From positions 310,001 through 374,000 of the forward strand of contig CAYUSP010000002.1 of assembly GCA_964447405.1 (NCBI GenBank): DNA of 64,000 nucleotides, written 5' to 3'. A program made the position numbers and the translations under genes. The stretch comes from JALNZF01 sp964447405 (lineage in GTDB: Bacteria; Nitrospirota; UBA9217). Every line of letters starts with the position of its first letter. The first letter of the stretch is position 1. Below the pieces are notes generated by a model. That model did not search any database and was not told the origin of the DNA. It worked only from the letters and a program-made list of their open reading frames with translations. This document shows positions 52,323 to 59,632 of this stretch, piece by piece.

Positions 52323-53486
52323 TTACGGCACCGGCACGATCTTGCTGCCGGCTATCCTTGTCTTGTAGACGCTTTCCAGCGCCTGGTGGTTCGTTTCAGT
52401 GAATTTGAATTGCATGCCGTCCCTGCTCATGTTCAGTCCATCCGCTGCCAGGAGAAAGGAATCCCGTGTCAGGTTCCTGCCTGCCTTTTTCAGAATTTCC
52501 ACGAATACCACAGCGTCAACGTATCCTTCCAGATCGGTATAGTCCAGTTCATGATGACCCGCGGCCTGCATATCAGCGCGGTATTGCTTCACCATCGGCA
52601 TTGTAGCGTCCGTCGGTGACGGCATCACCTGCGTAATGATCACACCGTCGCCCGCGCCCCCGAGCTCCTTTACCAGGGCGGCTGTACCCACAAACGATAC
52701 GTTCAGGAACACGGGGTTGAAGCCGTCTGCTTTCGCCTTTTTTATGAAGGCGGCCATTGCCTTGTAGGTCCCCACCATGATCACGGCGTCAGGATTGTCT
52801 TTCCGCAGCGCTGCCAGCCCCGCGTCGATGTTCACGGTGTTGCGTTCGTAATGGCCCTCACCGGACAGGATCATGCCCCGTTTGCCCAGCGCCTTCAGCA
52901 CGCCGCCTTTCACCGCCAGCCCATACGCGTCGTTCTGGATGAAGATGCCGATCTTTTTAACGCCCTTGGACGCGGTCAGGTATTTGATCTGGTCCTCGGC
53001 TTCATCAAAATAACTGGCCCGCACATTGTAGATATACTTATTAACGGGATTGCGGAGAAATTCCGCGCCCGTGAAGGGGCCGAAAAAGGGAATCTTTTCC
53101 TTGTTGATAATGGGCACGATCGCAGAGGCGGTGGGTGTGCCAACGTAGCCGAAGAGCGCGAAAACCTTGTCGGAGGTGATCAGTTTGTTCGTATTCTCGA
53201 CCGTATTTTTCGGCTCGTAGCCGTCATCGTAGCTTATCAACGTTATCTTCCGCCCGTGCACGCCTCCCGAGGCATTGATCTTGTTGAAATACGTCTGCGC
53301 CCCGGTTTTCATGCCCGTGCCCAGGGCTGAGGCCGGCCCGGTCAGCGCATTGCTCATACCGATCAAGATCTCCTTGTCCGCTACACCCTGTTCAGCTGAT
53401 GCAACCTGCGCGGAGAATATCATCACAGCCAGAAGAACCAAAATCAGTGCTGGCAGCGACCTTATTAGTATTCGCTTGCTTGTCAT
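52323..53486 (-). CDS. Leu/Ile/Val-type (branched-chain) periplasmic binding protein
   Basis: 387 aa. A signal peptide (~1-31, ending ASA) is followed by EILIGMSNALTGPASALGTGMKTGA, the standard start of type-I LivJ-like binding proteins, and later GKRGMILSGEGHYE and VNIDAGLAALRKDNPDAVI. No permease or ATPase genes for an ABC importer are in the window. It is encoded between cheW and a chemoreceptor, so it probably serves as a sensory adaptor for chemotaxis toward an amino acid, amide or aromatic compound, not for uptake. That role is inferred from context. Confidence 0.85.
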   Translation of the reverse strand: MTSKRILIRSLPALILVLLAVMIFSAQVASAEQGVADKEILIGMSNALTGPASALGTGMKTGAQTYFNKINASGGVHGRKITLISYDDGYEPKNTVENTNKLITSDKVFALFGYVGTPTASAIVPIINKEKIPFFGPFTGAEFLRNPVNKYIYNVRASYFDEAEDQIKYLTASKGVKKIGIFIQNDAYGLAVKGGVLKALGKRGMILSGEGHYERNTVNIDAGLAALRKDNPDAVIMVGTYKAMAAFIKKAKADGFNPVFLNVSFVGTAALVKELGGAGDGVIITQVMPSPTDATMPMVKQYRADMQAAGHHELDYTDLEGYVDAVVFVEILKKAGRNLTRDSFLLAADGLNMSRDGMQFKFTETNHQALESVYKTRIAGSKIVPVP

Positions 53487-53572
53487 AGTCCACTCCTTAA
53501 TGGCCTCGTCGGGCGTTACACCTGTCAGTATCTTTGTTGCCTTCGTACAGAGTAAAAACCAGTCCAGTTTGA

Positions 53573-53629
53573 CGCGGAGACGCAGAGAAGATCACCATAA
53601 TTTTCAACATGCATTTCGGCGTCTCCGCG
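53573..53629. repeat. Inverted repeat with GCGGAGACGC arms
   Basis: Eleven-base arms (CGCGGAGACGC and GCGTCTCCGCG) are perfectly inverted around ~35 nt. The pair lies between the binding-protein start and the cheW stop. It belongs to the same style of dispersed palindromes as the other gap elements and could form a hairpin in the transcript. Confidence 0.65.
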
Positions 53630-53672
53630 GTTACATTCACGTTCCTGCGATATCACCAACCATTGAGCGTCC

Positions 53673-54188
53673 TCAATTCCGGCTGCCTGGATCTTCGTCC
53701 CCAGGAGCCGCGCCGCTCTGCACCTGCACCAGTTCCTTGACCGTAAACACCCGGTCAATATCGAGGATGATGATGAACTGCTCGTTGTGCTTGCCCATGC
53801 CCTTGATGAACTCCGTATTCAGGCTCGTCCCGATCTTCGGCGCCGGCTCGATGTGGTCCGGCTCCAGGTCCATCACTTCCTGCACCGAATCAGCAAGAGT
53901 ACCGAGAATGGTCGTCTCGTTGTCCACCGTGACTTCGGTGATGATGATGCAGGTGTTTACCGTCTTTTCGGTCTTCGACATCCCGAACTTGAGGCGCAGA
54001 TCCACGACCGGGACCACGCTGCCTCGGAGATTGATCACACCGCGCATGAAATCCGGTGTCCGGGGGACCTTGGTGATGCTCGTGAAGTCGAGCACCTCCC
54101 GCACCTTGGTAATATCGAGGGCGAAGACCTCGTCGTCAAGCTTGAAGGTGAGATATTGTGTAGTTTCCATTATTCCTGCCACGCTCAT
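53673..54188 (-). CDS. cheW: Chemotaxis coupling protein CheW
   Basis: 171 aa with AGGAGG directly before the ATG. It shows the CheW fold: YLTFKLDDEVFALDITKVREVLD, FMRGVINLRGSVVPVVDLRLKFG and the C-terminal FIIILDIDRVF. It links receptors to CheA. The C-terminal ~20 residues (SGAAPGDEDPG) are a disordered tail. It is the only CheW in the window although two CheA proteins are present. Confidence 0.95.
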   Translation of the reverse strand: MSVAGIMETTQYLTFKLDDEVFALDITKVREVLDFTSITKVPRTPDFMRGVINLRGSVVPVVDLRLKFGMSKTEKTVNTCIIITEVTVDNETTILGTLADSVQEVMDLEPDHIEPAPKIGTSLNTEFIKGMGKHNEQFIIILDIDRVFTVKELVQVQSGAAPGDEDPGSRN

Positions 54189-54207
54189 GGGAGCCTCCTG
54201 TGAAGCA

Positions 54208-54282
54208 ATGTCGAATGTGGAATGACGAATGAGAAATTAATTCGTCATTCGTAATTCGTAATTACTCATTCATCATTGCCGC
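54208..54282. repeat. AATTCGTCATTC-type inverted repeat
   Basis: Left GAATGACGAATGAG and right CTCATTCATCATT, with a centre of ATTCGTCATTCGTAATTCG-like units. It is a short self-complementary AT-rich element immediately after the end of the chemoreceptor gene, a different family from the CGCAAAG repeats. Confidence 0.55.
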
Positions 54283-54283
54283 T

Positions 54284-55999
54284 CTAAAATTTTTCAAACT
54301 CGCTGTCCTTGCTGTCGCTAGTATGGCCGTTGTGGCCGTTGCCCATGTCGAGCGCCACGCCCGCGCCGACCGCTTGCCTGCCCTGAGTTGCCGCAGCTGC
54401 TTTCGGTTTCTGCTGCATATGCGCCAGCTGCAGTTTCTGCGGGGCCGGTGCGTGCTTGACCTTTGTTGCTTTTCTGCCTGATCCGCTTCCGGCTTCATCC
54501 ACCTTGAAGAACGAGATCGTGCTCTGGAGCTGCTCTGCCTGGGAAGAAAGCTCTTCCGCCGTGGATGACATTTCCTCGGCTGCTCCCGCGTTCTGCTGAA
54601 TTACCTGATTGAGCTGCTGGATCGCGCTGTTGATCTGGTCCGCTCCCGTGGTCTGCTCCTTGGACGCAGCGCTGATCTCCTGCACCAGGTCCGCGGTCTT
54701 CTGGATGTCCGGGACCAGCTTGCCGAGCATGGCGCCCGCCTTCTCCGCTGCCTCGACCGTGGACGACGACAGATGGCTGATCTCGCCTGCGGCTTGCTGG
54801 CTCCGCTCCGCGAGCTTTCGGACTTCGGATGCGACAACAGCGAAACCCTTGCCGTGCTCGCCTGCTCTCGCCGCCTCGATGGCCGCGTTCAGGGCAAGCA
54901 GGTTGGTCTGGCGCGCGATCTCTTCGATGATCGAGATCTTGGATGCGATTTCTTTCATGGCGCTCACCGCTTCCGTAACCGCCTTGCCGCTCTGCTGCGC
55001 ATCGGTGGATGACTTCTGTGCGATCTTCTCGGTCTGCGAAGCGTTGTCCGCGTTCTGCTTGATGGTTGCGTTCATCTCCTCAACCGCTGCCGATGCCTCC
55101 TCAGCCGACGCTGCCTGCTCGGTCGTACCCTGTGACATCTGTTCGGCTCCGGCGGAGAGCTGCTGGCTGCCTCCTGCCACATTGTCCGAAGCGCTCTTCA
55201 CGTCCGCCACTACGTTTTTGAGCTTGTCCACCATATTCTTCATGGCTGCGAGAAGCAGGCCTGTCTCATCCTTGGAGTTCACCTCAATATTCAGCATCAG
55301 ATTCCCGGCAGCCAATCCATCCATCACAATTACTCCCTCGCCAAGCGGTTTGGTGATCCCCCGGGTGATAAAAAAGGCAAGTACCACTCCAAGCAGAAGT
55401 GCCGCGATGCCCAAACCAAGCATCATGTTTCTGGTCGTCTTGTATTCAGCGACCGCCTGATCGTAGCGAATCTGGTTTCTCTTTACCTGATGCTGCATAA
55501 AACCACCAGCCAATTCCTCCCACTTGCTGATGGCAGGGTCCAGCTCCTTGTCCATGAGGTCGATGGCGGCGTCTATCCTGTTCGCCAGTGCCAGCTCCAC
55601 CACCTTGGCCTGAGACTGCATGGCCGTTCCTTGGGCAGTCTTAATTTTTCCGAGAATATCGTGTCCTGCCGTGTCCTCCTTGCTCGTCATTTCCTCGGCT
55701 TTTTTAGATTCCTCCGAATATATTGCGAAGTGCTCGGCTATTGCTTTTTTTGCATCAGCTCGCTTTGCTACGTTTCGTTCTATTAACATACCGTCAATGC
55801 TGCTCCCGATCTCCATGACGGCGTCGGTCATCGCCACAGCGTGAAGAAGCCGGACGTTATTGACAGTCACAATTCTATCGAGGTTGTCCTCAATACCGCT
55901 CATGCCTTTGATGCCGACTGCGACCAGCACGACCATCAGTGTAAGCACGAGTCCAAATCCAATGCCCAGCCTCATACCAATCTTCATGTTCTTCAACAT
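54284..55999 (-). CDS. Methyl-accepting chemotaxis protein with 4-helix-bundle sensor and EFEKF tail
   Basis: 571 aa from the ATG at 55999, which has AGGAGG 6 nt upstream. TM1 is ~8-32 (LGIGFGLVLTLMVVLVAVGI). The periplasmic ~155 residues are helical with long amphipathic segments, as in 4HB_MCP/TarH-type sensors. TM2 is ~190-212, followed by HAMP-like and adaptation regions with EIARQTNLLALNAAIEAARAG. It ends in DSEFEKF on a flexible Lys/Ala-rich linker, almost identical to the tail of the receptor at 50453. It should therefore be adapted by the same CheR/CheB. Confidence 0.92.
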   Translation of the reverse strand: MLKNMKIGMRLGIGFGLVLTLMVVLVAVGIKGMSGIEDNLDRIVTVNNVRLLHAVAMTDAVMEIGSSIDGMLIERNVAKRADAKKAIAEHFAIYSEESKKAEEMTSKEDTAGHDILGKIKTAQGTAMQSQAKVVELALANRIDAAIDLMDKELDPAISKWEELAGGFMQHQVKRNQIRYDQAVAEYKTTRNMMLGLGIAALLLGVVLAFFITRGITKPLGEGVIVMDGLAAGNLMLNIEVNSKDETGLLLAAMKNMVDKLKNVVADVKSASDNVAGGSQQLSAGAEQMSQGTTEQAASAEEASAAVEEMNATIKQNADNASQTEKIAQKSSTDAQQSGKAVTEAVSAMKEIASKISIIEEIARQTNLLALNAAIEAARAGEHGKGFAVVASEVRKLAERSQQAAGEISHLSSSTVEAAEKAGAMLGKLVPDIQKTADLVQEISAASKEQTTGADQINSAIQQLNQVIQQNAGAAEEMSSTAEELSSQAEQLQSTISFFKVDEAGSGSGRKATKVKHAPAPQKLQLAHMQQKPKAAAATQGRQAVGAGVALDMGNGHNGHTSDSKDSEFEKF

Positions 56000-56023
56000 T
56001 TCCTGCCTCCTGTTAGAGTGGTC

Positions 56024-56097
56024 AGTGGCCGGTAGCAAAGGGCCGGGAGCTGCTTTGTACTTCGCATTTCTTGGACCCTTGCCCCATGACCCTGTTA
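56024..56097. repeat. GGGTCCAGG-type palindromic intergenic repeat, copy 2
   Basis: It shares the core TACTTCGCATTTC(C/T)TGGACCC with copy 1 at 50351-50455, with degenerate GGCCGG/GGGCCGGG arms at the left and CATGACCCTGTT at the right. It lies between the outer-membrane protein stop and the chemoreceptor start. Confidence 0.55.
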
Positions 56098-56098
56098 T

Positions 56099-56875
56099 TT
56101 AGAATCGCACAGCAATACCCGCCATATAGGCGATATTCGGCTCCGCATCGTTCAGCCCTTTTTTCACTCCGAAGTCGATGTCAAAAGACTCTGTCACGCC
56201 GTAGATCACGCCGGCAAGCGCGAACGCCGGGTCCTTGTCCGCGGTCTTGTCCGGATTCTTCTCCTGGCCGATGTTCATCACCAAGTTCAAACGCTCCGCG
56301 ACCTCAAACAACGCGGCTGCCGAAACATGCGTGATGCTCTTTTCCTCGCCAGCCTTGTTATCGTTGTAGATGTACCCCGCGTTCGCCAGGAGCGTGACGG
56401 GTTTCATCTCCTTGCTCAGGATCGCGAAAAAGCTGTACCCCGTCTTTCCGGTCCCGAGCCCCTTCTCGTCATCGCCGGTGGCGAAGCTTACGCCGGGCTT
56501 GACGGCAAAACCGAGGCCGTCCTTCTCATAGATCCGCCATTTCAGCTCCAGGGCAACGTCAGACAGTCCGCTTTCTTTTGCCACACTCACGCCGTCAACC
56601 TTGATGTCATAGGCGGTATAAGGTATGCCGATGATGATATCCGCAGTCTCCGCAATGCCGACTGCGAATGCCACGCCTATTCCGGACGCGCGGGTCTCTG
56701 TCTTGCTGCCCGTTGCATCGGTAACCTTGTCAAAAACCGATTCGCCGTTCACCTCAACCTGAAACTTGCCAGTACCCTGCGTTCCGACGTCATCCGTGAT
56801 CAACGGGTGCGCCGCGAATGCGGGGCCTGCCAGCAGCAAAAGCATGATGCTTACTACCAGTAATTGTTTAACCAT
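56099..56875 (-). CDS. Outer-membrane beta-barrel protein (phenol-degradation MetA-like family)
   Basis: 258 aa from the ATG at 56875 with AAGGAG. A signal peptide (~1-21, ending AFA) precedes HPLITDDVGTQGTGKFQVEVN, the typical start of the MetA/SphX-like outer-membrane family. Alternating hydrophobic strands follow, for example DIIIGIPYTAYDI and FAVKPGVSFATGDD. The protein ends with Phe (GIAVRF), as expected for BAM-inserted barrels. It lies in the che operon 45 nt after cheA, so it may let ligands reach the receptors or respond to the same regulon (inference). Confidence 0.75.
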   Translation of the reverse strand: MVKQLLVVSIMLLLLAGPAFAAHPLITDDVGTQGTGKFQVEVNGESVFDKVTDATGSKTETRASGIGVAFAVGIAETADIIIGIPYTAYDIKVDGVSVAKESGLSDVALELKWRIYEKDGLGFAVKPGVSFATGDDEKGLGTGKTGYSFFAILSKEMKPVTLLANAGYIYNDNKAGEEKSITHVSAAALFEVAERLNLVMNIGQEKNPDKTADKDPAFALAGVIYGVTESFDIDFGVKKGLNDAEPNIAYMAGIAVRF

Positions 56876-56920
56876 TCGTTCTCCTTTCATCCTGCAGGTT
56901 GTCGTTTCTGATGCCTTCAT

Positions 56921-59065
56921 CTATTGCTTTCCCATCCTTTGCTCGGCTGAAACTGATTCCTCCCGTTCCACCAGCCGGACCAGACCCGGGACGTCGAGGA
57001 TCAGGGCCACGCTTCCATCCCCAAGGATCGTGCCGCCCGAGATGCCCTCCACCTCCGCATAGACTCTGCCAAGCGGCTTTATTACGGTCTGATGCTCGCC
57101 GATCACGGTATCCACGACAAAGCCAATCCGCTTGCTGTTCACGCTTACGATAACGATGTGTTCGTATGTTGGCCTGCCGCCGCCCAGCGCCAGTATTTCG
57201 CGCAGCCGGATGTACGGCACAAGCTGGCCGCGCACATTCGCAAGGCACCGTCCGTGCTTGTTCAGCGCGTCGTCGGTTTCCAGCTCCACGCACTCCTCAA
57301 CGAGCGACAGGGGGAATATCAGGTGGGCATCACCGGTGCGCGTCAGAAATCCGTCGATGATGGCGAGCGTGAGCGGCAGGCTCAGGGTTATCATGGTGCC
57401 CTGGCCCTTTCTGCTGGAGATCTCCATCGTACCGCGAAGTGAATCTATGGCGCTTTTGACCACATCCATGCCCACGCCCCTGCCGGACACGTCGGTGATG
57501 GTCTTTGATGTGGAAAATCCCGGCACCAGTATCAGCTGCCACAACCCCTCTTCCGGAAGTTCCTCTCCAGCGCGCAGCAGTCCGCGTTCCATTGCAGTGG
57601 CGCGGATGGCGTCCGCGTCCAGGCCAGCGCCGTCATCCTCGACGCGGATCAGCACATGCGCGCCCGAGTGCATCGCGCTGAGACGGATGGTACCCTGCCC
57701 GGGCTTGCCCGCGGTTTTCCGCTGCGCGGGTGATTCAATGCCGTGGTCGATGCAATTGCGGATCATATGGACCAGCGGATCGCTCAGGCGTTCGATCACG
57801 GTCTTGTCCAGCTCCGTCTCTGCGCCGCTGGTCTCCAGTTCTATATCCTTGTCCAGTTCCGCGGACAGATCGCGAACGAGCCGCTTGAATTTTCCGAACG
57901 TGGTGCCTATGGGAAGCATCCTGATGCTCATCGCGCTGTCGCGGAGCGCTCCAGAAAGCCGCTCGAGCTCCTCCGCGATCATTTGCAGGACGAGATCGTC
58001 TTCCCGGCCCTTGGCGGTCTGGCTCAGGCGAGCCTGAACCGTCACCAGTTCACCGACCAGATCAACCAGGCTGTCAAGCTTTTCCGTGCCCACCCTGATG
58101 CTTGCTGCAGCGCCGGCTCCCGTGCGCTGTTCCCGAAGCTCCCGCACCTGCTGCTGCTCCGCGAGCGCTGATTCCACTTTGGAGGGCAATACGATGCCCG
58201 TTTCGATCAGCATTTCTCCCACGCGCTTTTGCTGCACCAGCGCTGTTTGAAGCTCCTCGGTGGTGACGTCTCCCCGCTCCAGCAGGATCTGGCCCAGCTT
58301 TTTGTAGCGCGCGTCGTCTTCAAACCAGTCTTCTCCGTCGACGATTTCGATTTTGACTGCGCCGCGGTCTTTTATCGGGGTGAATATATCCCGGATGGAG
58401 TGAATGCCTTGATTCGTCGAAAGGATCACGTCCCAGGATGCGGGCTGCCGTGGTTTGCCTTTGGTACGGTGCGCCGCGGGTTCGTGCTGCGGCACGATCT
58501 GGCAGGGACCGAGCATGCGCAGTTCTGAGAGCAGCGCTTCCGGGTCGATCTTGTTCAAAGCGCCGCGCGGCTGAAGATGAAATCGTATCCGGTAGGTCAT
58601 GGTGCGCGACCTGCGTTTAGCGCCCGGGGAAGCCGGCTGGCCAGGCGCGGGCTTTTCAGACAGGAGGGTTTTGAAGGCAGCCAGAATTTCGGATGACCTG
58701 GCGTCGTCCGCTGCTCCTCCCCGGTAAGCGCGGTCGAATATGGCCCGCATCTGGTCGCTCGCTGTCAGGGTGAGGCTGATCAGCGCCTGCGTAACAGCGA
58801 CGTTGCCGTTCCTGACCCGATCGAATATACTTTCAAGTTCGTGCGTGAATGCCGTAATGTCCGTGAACGCGCAGGCGCCGCCCGAGCCCTTGATGGTATG
58901 CATGGCCCGGAACACGCGGCCGATCTGCTCCTTGTCATGCGGCGTCTTCTCGAGCTGCAGCAGCGCGCTCTCCAGTTCGGCCAGAAGCTCATAAGCCTCT
59001 TCCCGGAACGTCGCGCGGAGTTCCCGGATCATCTCCTCGGGATTATAGTCTTCCTCGTTATCCAT
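56921..59065 (-). CDS. cheA: Chemotaxis histidine kinase CheA with MshEN-like insert (first CheA)
   Basis: 714 aa. The Hpt domain carries H56 in RAMHTIKGSGG. A ~90-residue region with WDVILSTNQGIHSIRDIF replaces a typical P2. Residues ~255-310 contain two copies of a (L/V)G-x-(I/M)L-x2-G-x(8-12)-AL-x2-Q motif (LGQILLERGDVTTEELQTAL and VGEMLIETGIV), resembling the MshEN/GspE N-terminal repeat. Then come the dimerisation domain, HATPase (NCIDHGIES, DDGAGLD, SGRGVGMDVV) and a CheW-like domain. The start lies 4 nt after the STAS gene stop and is translationally coupled. Confidence 0.93.
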   Translation of the reverse strand: MDNEEDYNPEEMIRELRATFREEAYELLAELESALLQLEKTPHDKEQIGRVFRAMHTIKGSGGACAFTDITAFTHELESIFDRVRNGNVAVTQALISLTLTASDQMRAIFDRAYRGGAADDARSSEILAAFKTLLSEKPAPGQPASPGAKRRSRTMTYRIRFHLQPRGALNKIDPEALLSELRMLGPCQIVPQHEPAAHRTKGKPRQPASWDVILSTNQGIHSIRDIFTPIKDRGAVKIEIVDGEDWFEDDARYKKLGQILLERGDVTTEELQTALVQQKRVGEMLIETGIVLPSKVESALAEQQQVRELREQRTGAGAAASIRVGTEKLDSLVDLVGELVTVQARLSQTAKGREDDLVLQMIAEELERLSGALRDSAMSIRMLPIGTTFGKFKRLVRDLSAELDKDIELETSGAETELDKTVIERLSDPLVHMIRNCIDHGIESPAQRKTAGKPGQGTIRLSAMHSGAHVLIRVEDDGAGLDADAIRATAMERGLLRAGEELPEEGLWQLILVPGFSTSKTITDVSGRGVGMDVVKSAIDSLRGTMEISSRKGQGTMITLSLPLTLAIIDGFLTRTGDAHLIFPLSLVEECVELETDDALNKHGRCLANVRGQLVPYIRLREILALGGGRPTYEHIVIVSVNSKRIGFVVDTVIGEHQTVIKPLGRVYAEVEGISGGTILGDGSVALILDVPGLVRLVEREESVSAEQRMGKQ

Positions 59066-59069
59066 GCCT

Positions 59070-59423
59070 TCAGCCTATGCGTGCGTTCCCTATTTTTACC
59101 CACAGACAGTTCTTCTCAAAATCGAGCTTGCACCCGGCGAGGCGGAGATACCCCGCTTCCGCGGCCGTCTCCTTGAGCGCTGTGGGCACGGCGCCCTCAA
59201 GCGCGATCTCCTTTTTCCGCGTTACCGCGCTCCGGTGCAGCGAGCAGAACAGCTGGAGAAAGGAAAGGTCCACTGCCCGGACGTTGCCGAATTTTACTGC
59301 GATCGCATCCCGGTCATCCAATGCCTGAACGAACAGCTTTTTCAACTCCTCTGCCCGCGGCAGGGTAAGCTCTCCGTCCAGGGTGATGGTCTCGGTGTTG
59401 TTTGATGGTTCTGATGTGGTCAT
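59070..59423 (-). CDS. STAS-domain protein
   Basis: 117 aa. It has the STAS (anti-sigma-factor antagonist) pattern: TITLDGELTLPRAEELKKL, AIAVKFGNVRAVDLSFLQLF with the usual Ser position, and the final strand WVKIG. STAS proteins bind kinases or partners such as RsbW. No RsbW-like kinase is near; it is encoded immediately before and coupled to cheA. STAS genes in this position are known from chemotaxis-like clusters of environmental bacteria, where the role is unclear. Confidence 0.82.
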   Translation of the reverse strand: MTTSEPSNNTETITLDGELTLPRAEELKKLFVQALDDRDAIAVKFGNVRAVDLSFLQLFCSLHRSAVTRKKEIALEGAVPTALKETAAEAGYLRLAGCKLDFEKNCLWVKIGNARIG

Positions 59424-59478
59424 GGTCGGTTCTCCTGATTCAGATCTGTATCAAGTTCGAATATAAACCCGAAGATGT

Positions 59479-59582
59479 TATCGCGCAAAGCTGCAAAGTC
59501 GCCAAGAAAGGCGCAGGCTTGTAGCTTTAAAGCATTGGTTTGAAGGTTTTCTTTGCGCTCTTTGCGGCTTTGCGCGAGACGC
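59479..59582. repeat. Palindromic CGCAAAG-type intergenic repeat, copy 3
   Basis: Left arm ATCGCGCAAAGCTGCAAAG and right arm CTCTTTGCGGCTTTGCGCG are inverted across a ~60-nt centre, matching the element at 40071-40180 and the outer arms at 47649-47837. It sits in the 209-bp gap between the second cheA and the STAS gene, where no gene is seen. Confidence 0.72.
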
Positions 59583-59632
59583 CTTTTGCATGTCGGTTCC
59601 GGTGTAAACACGACGATATGTTAGAACCCCGC

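Noticed and set aside
54609..55460. Plus-strand frame of 283 codons opposite a chemoreceptor
   Set aside because: It mirrors the conserved MCP hairpin and recurs antisense to the other MCP genes, so it is a codon-usage shadow.
57132..58037. Plus-strand open frame of 301 codons opposite the first cheA
   Set aside because: Ser/Arg-rich product, antisense to conserved CheA motifs, with no ribosome site.
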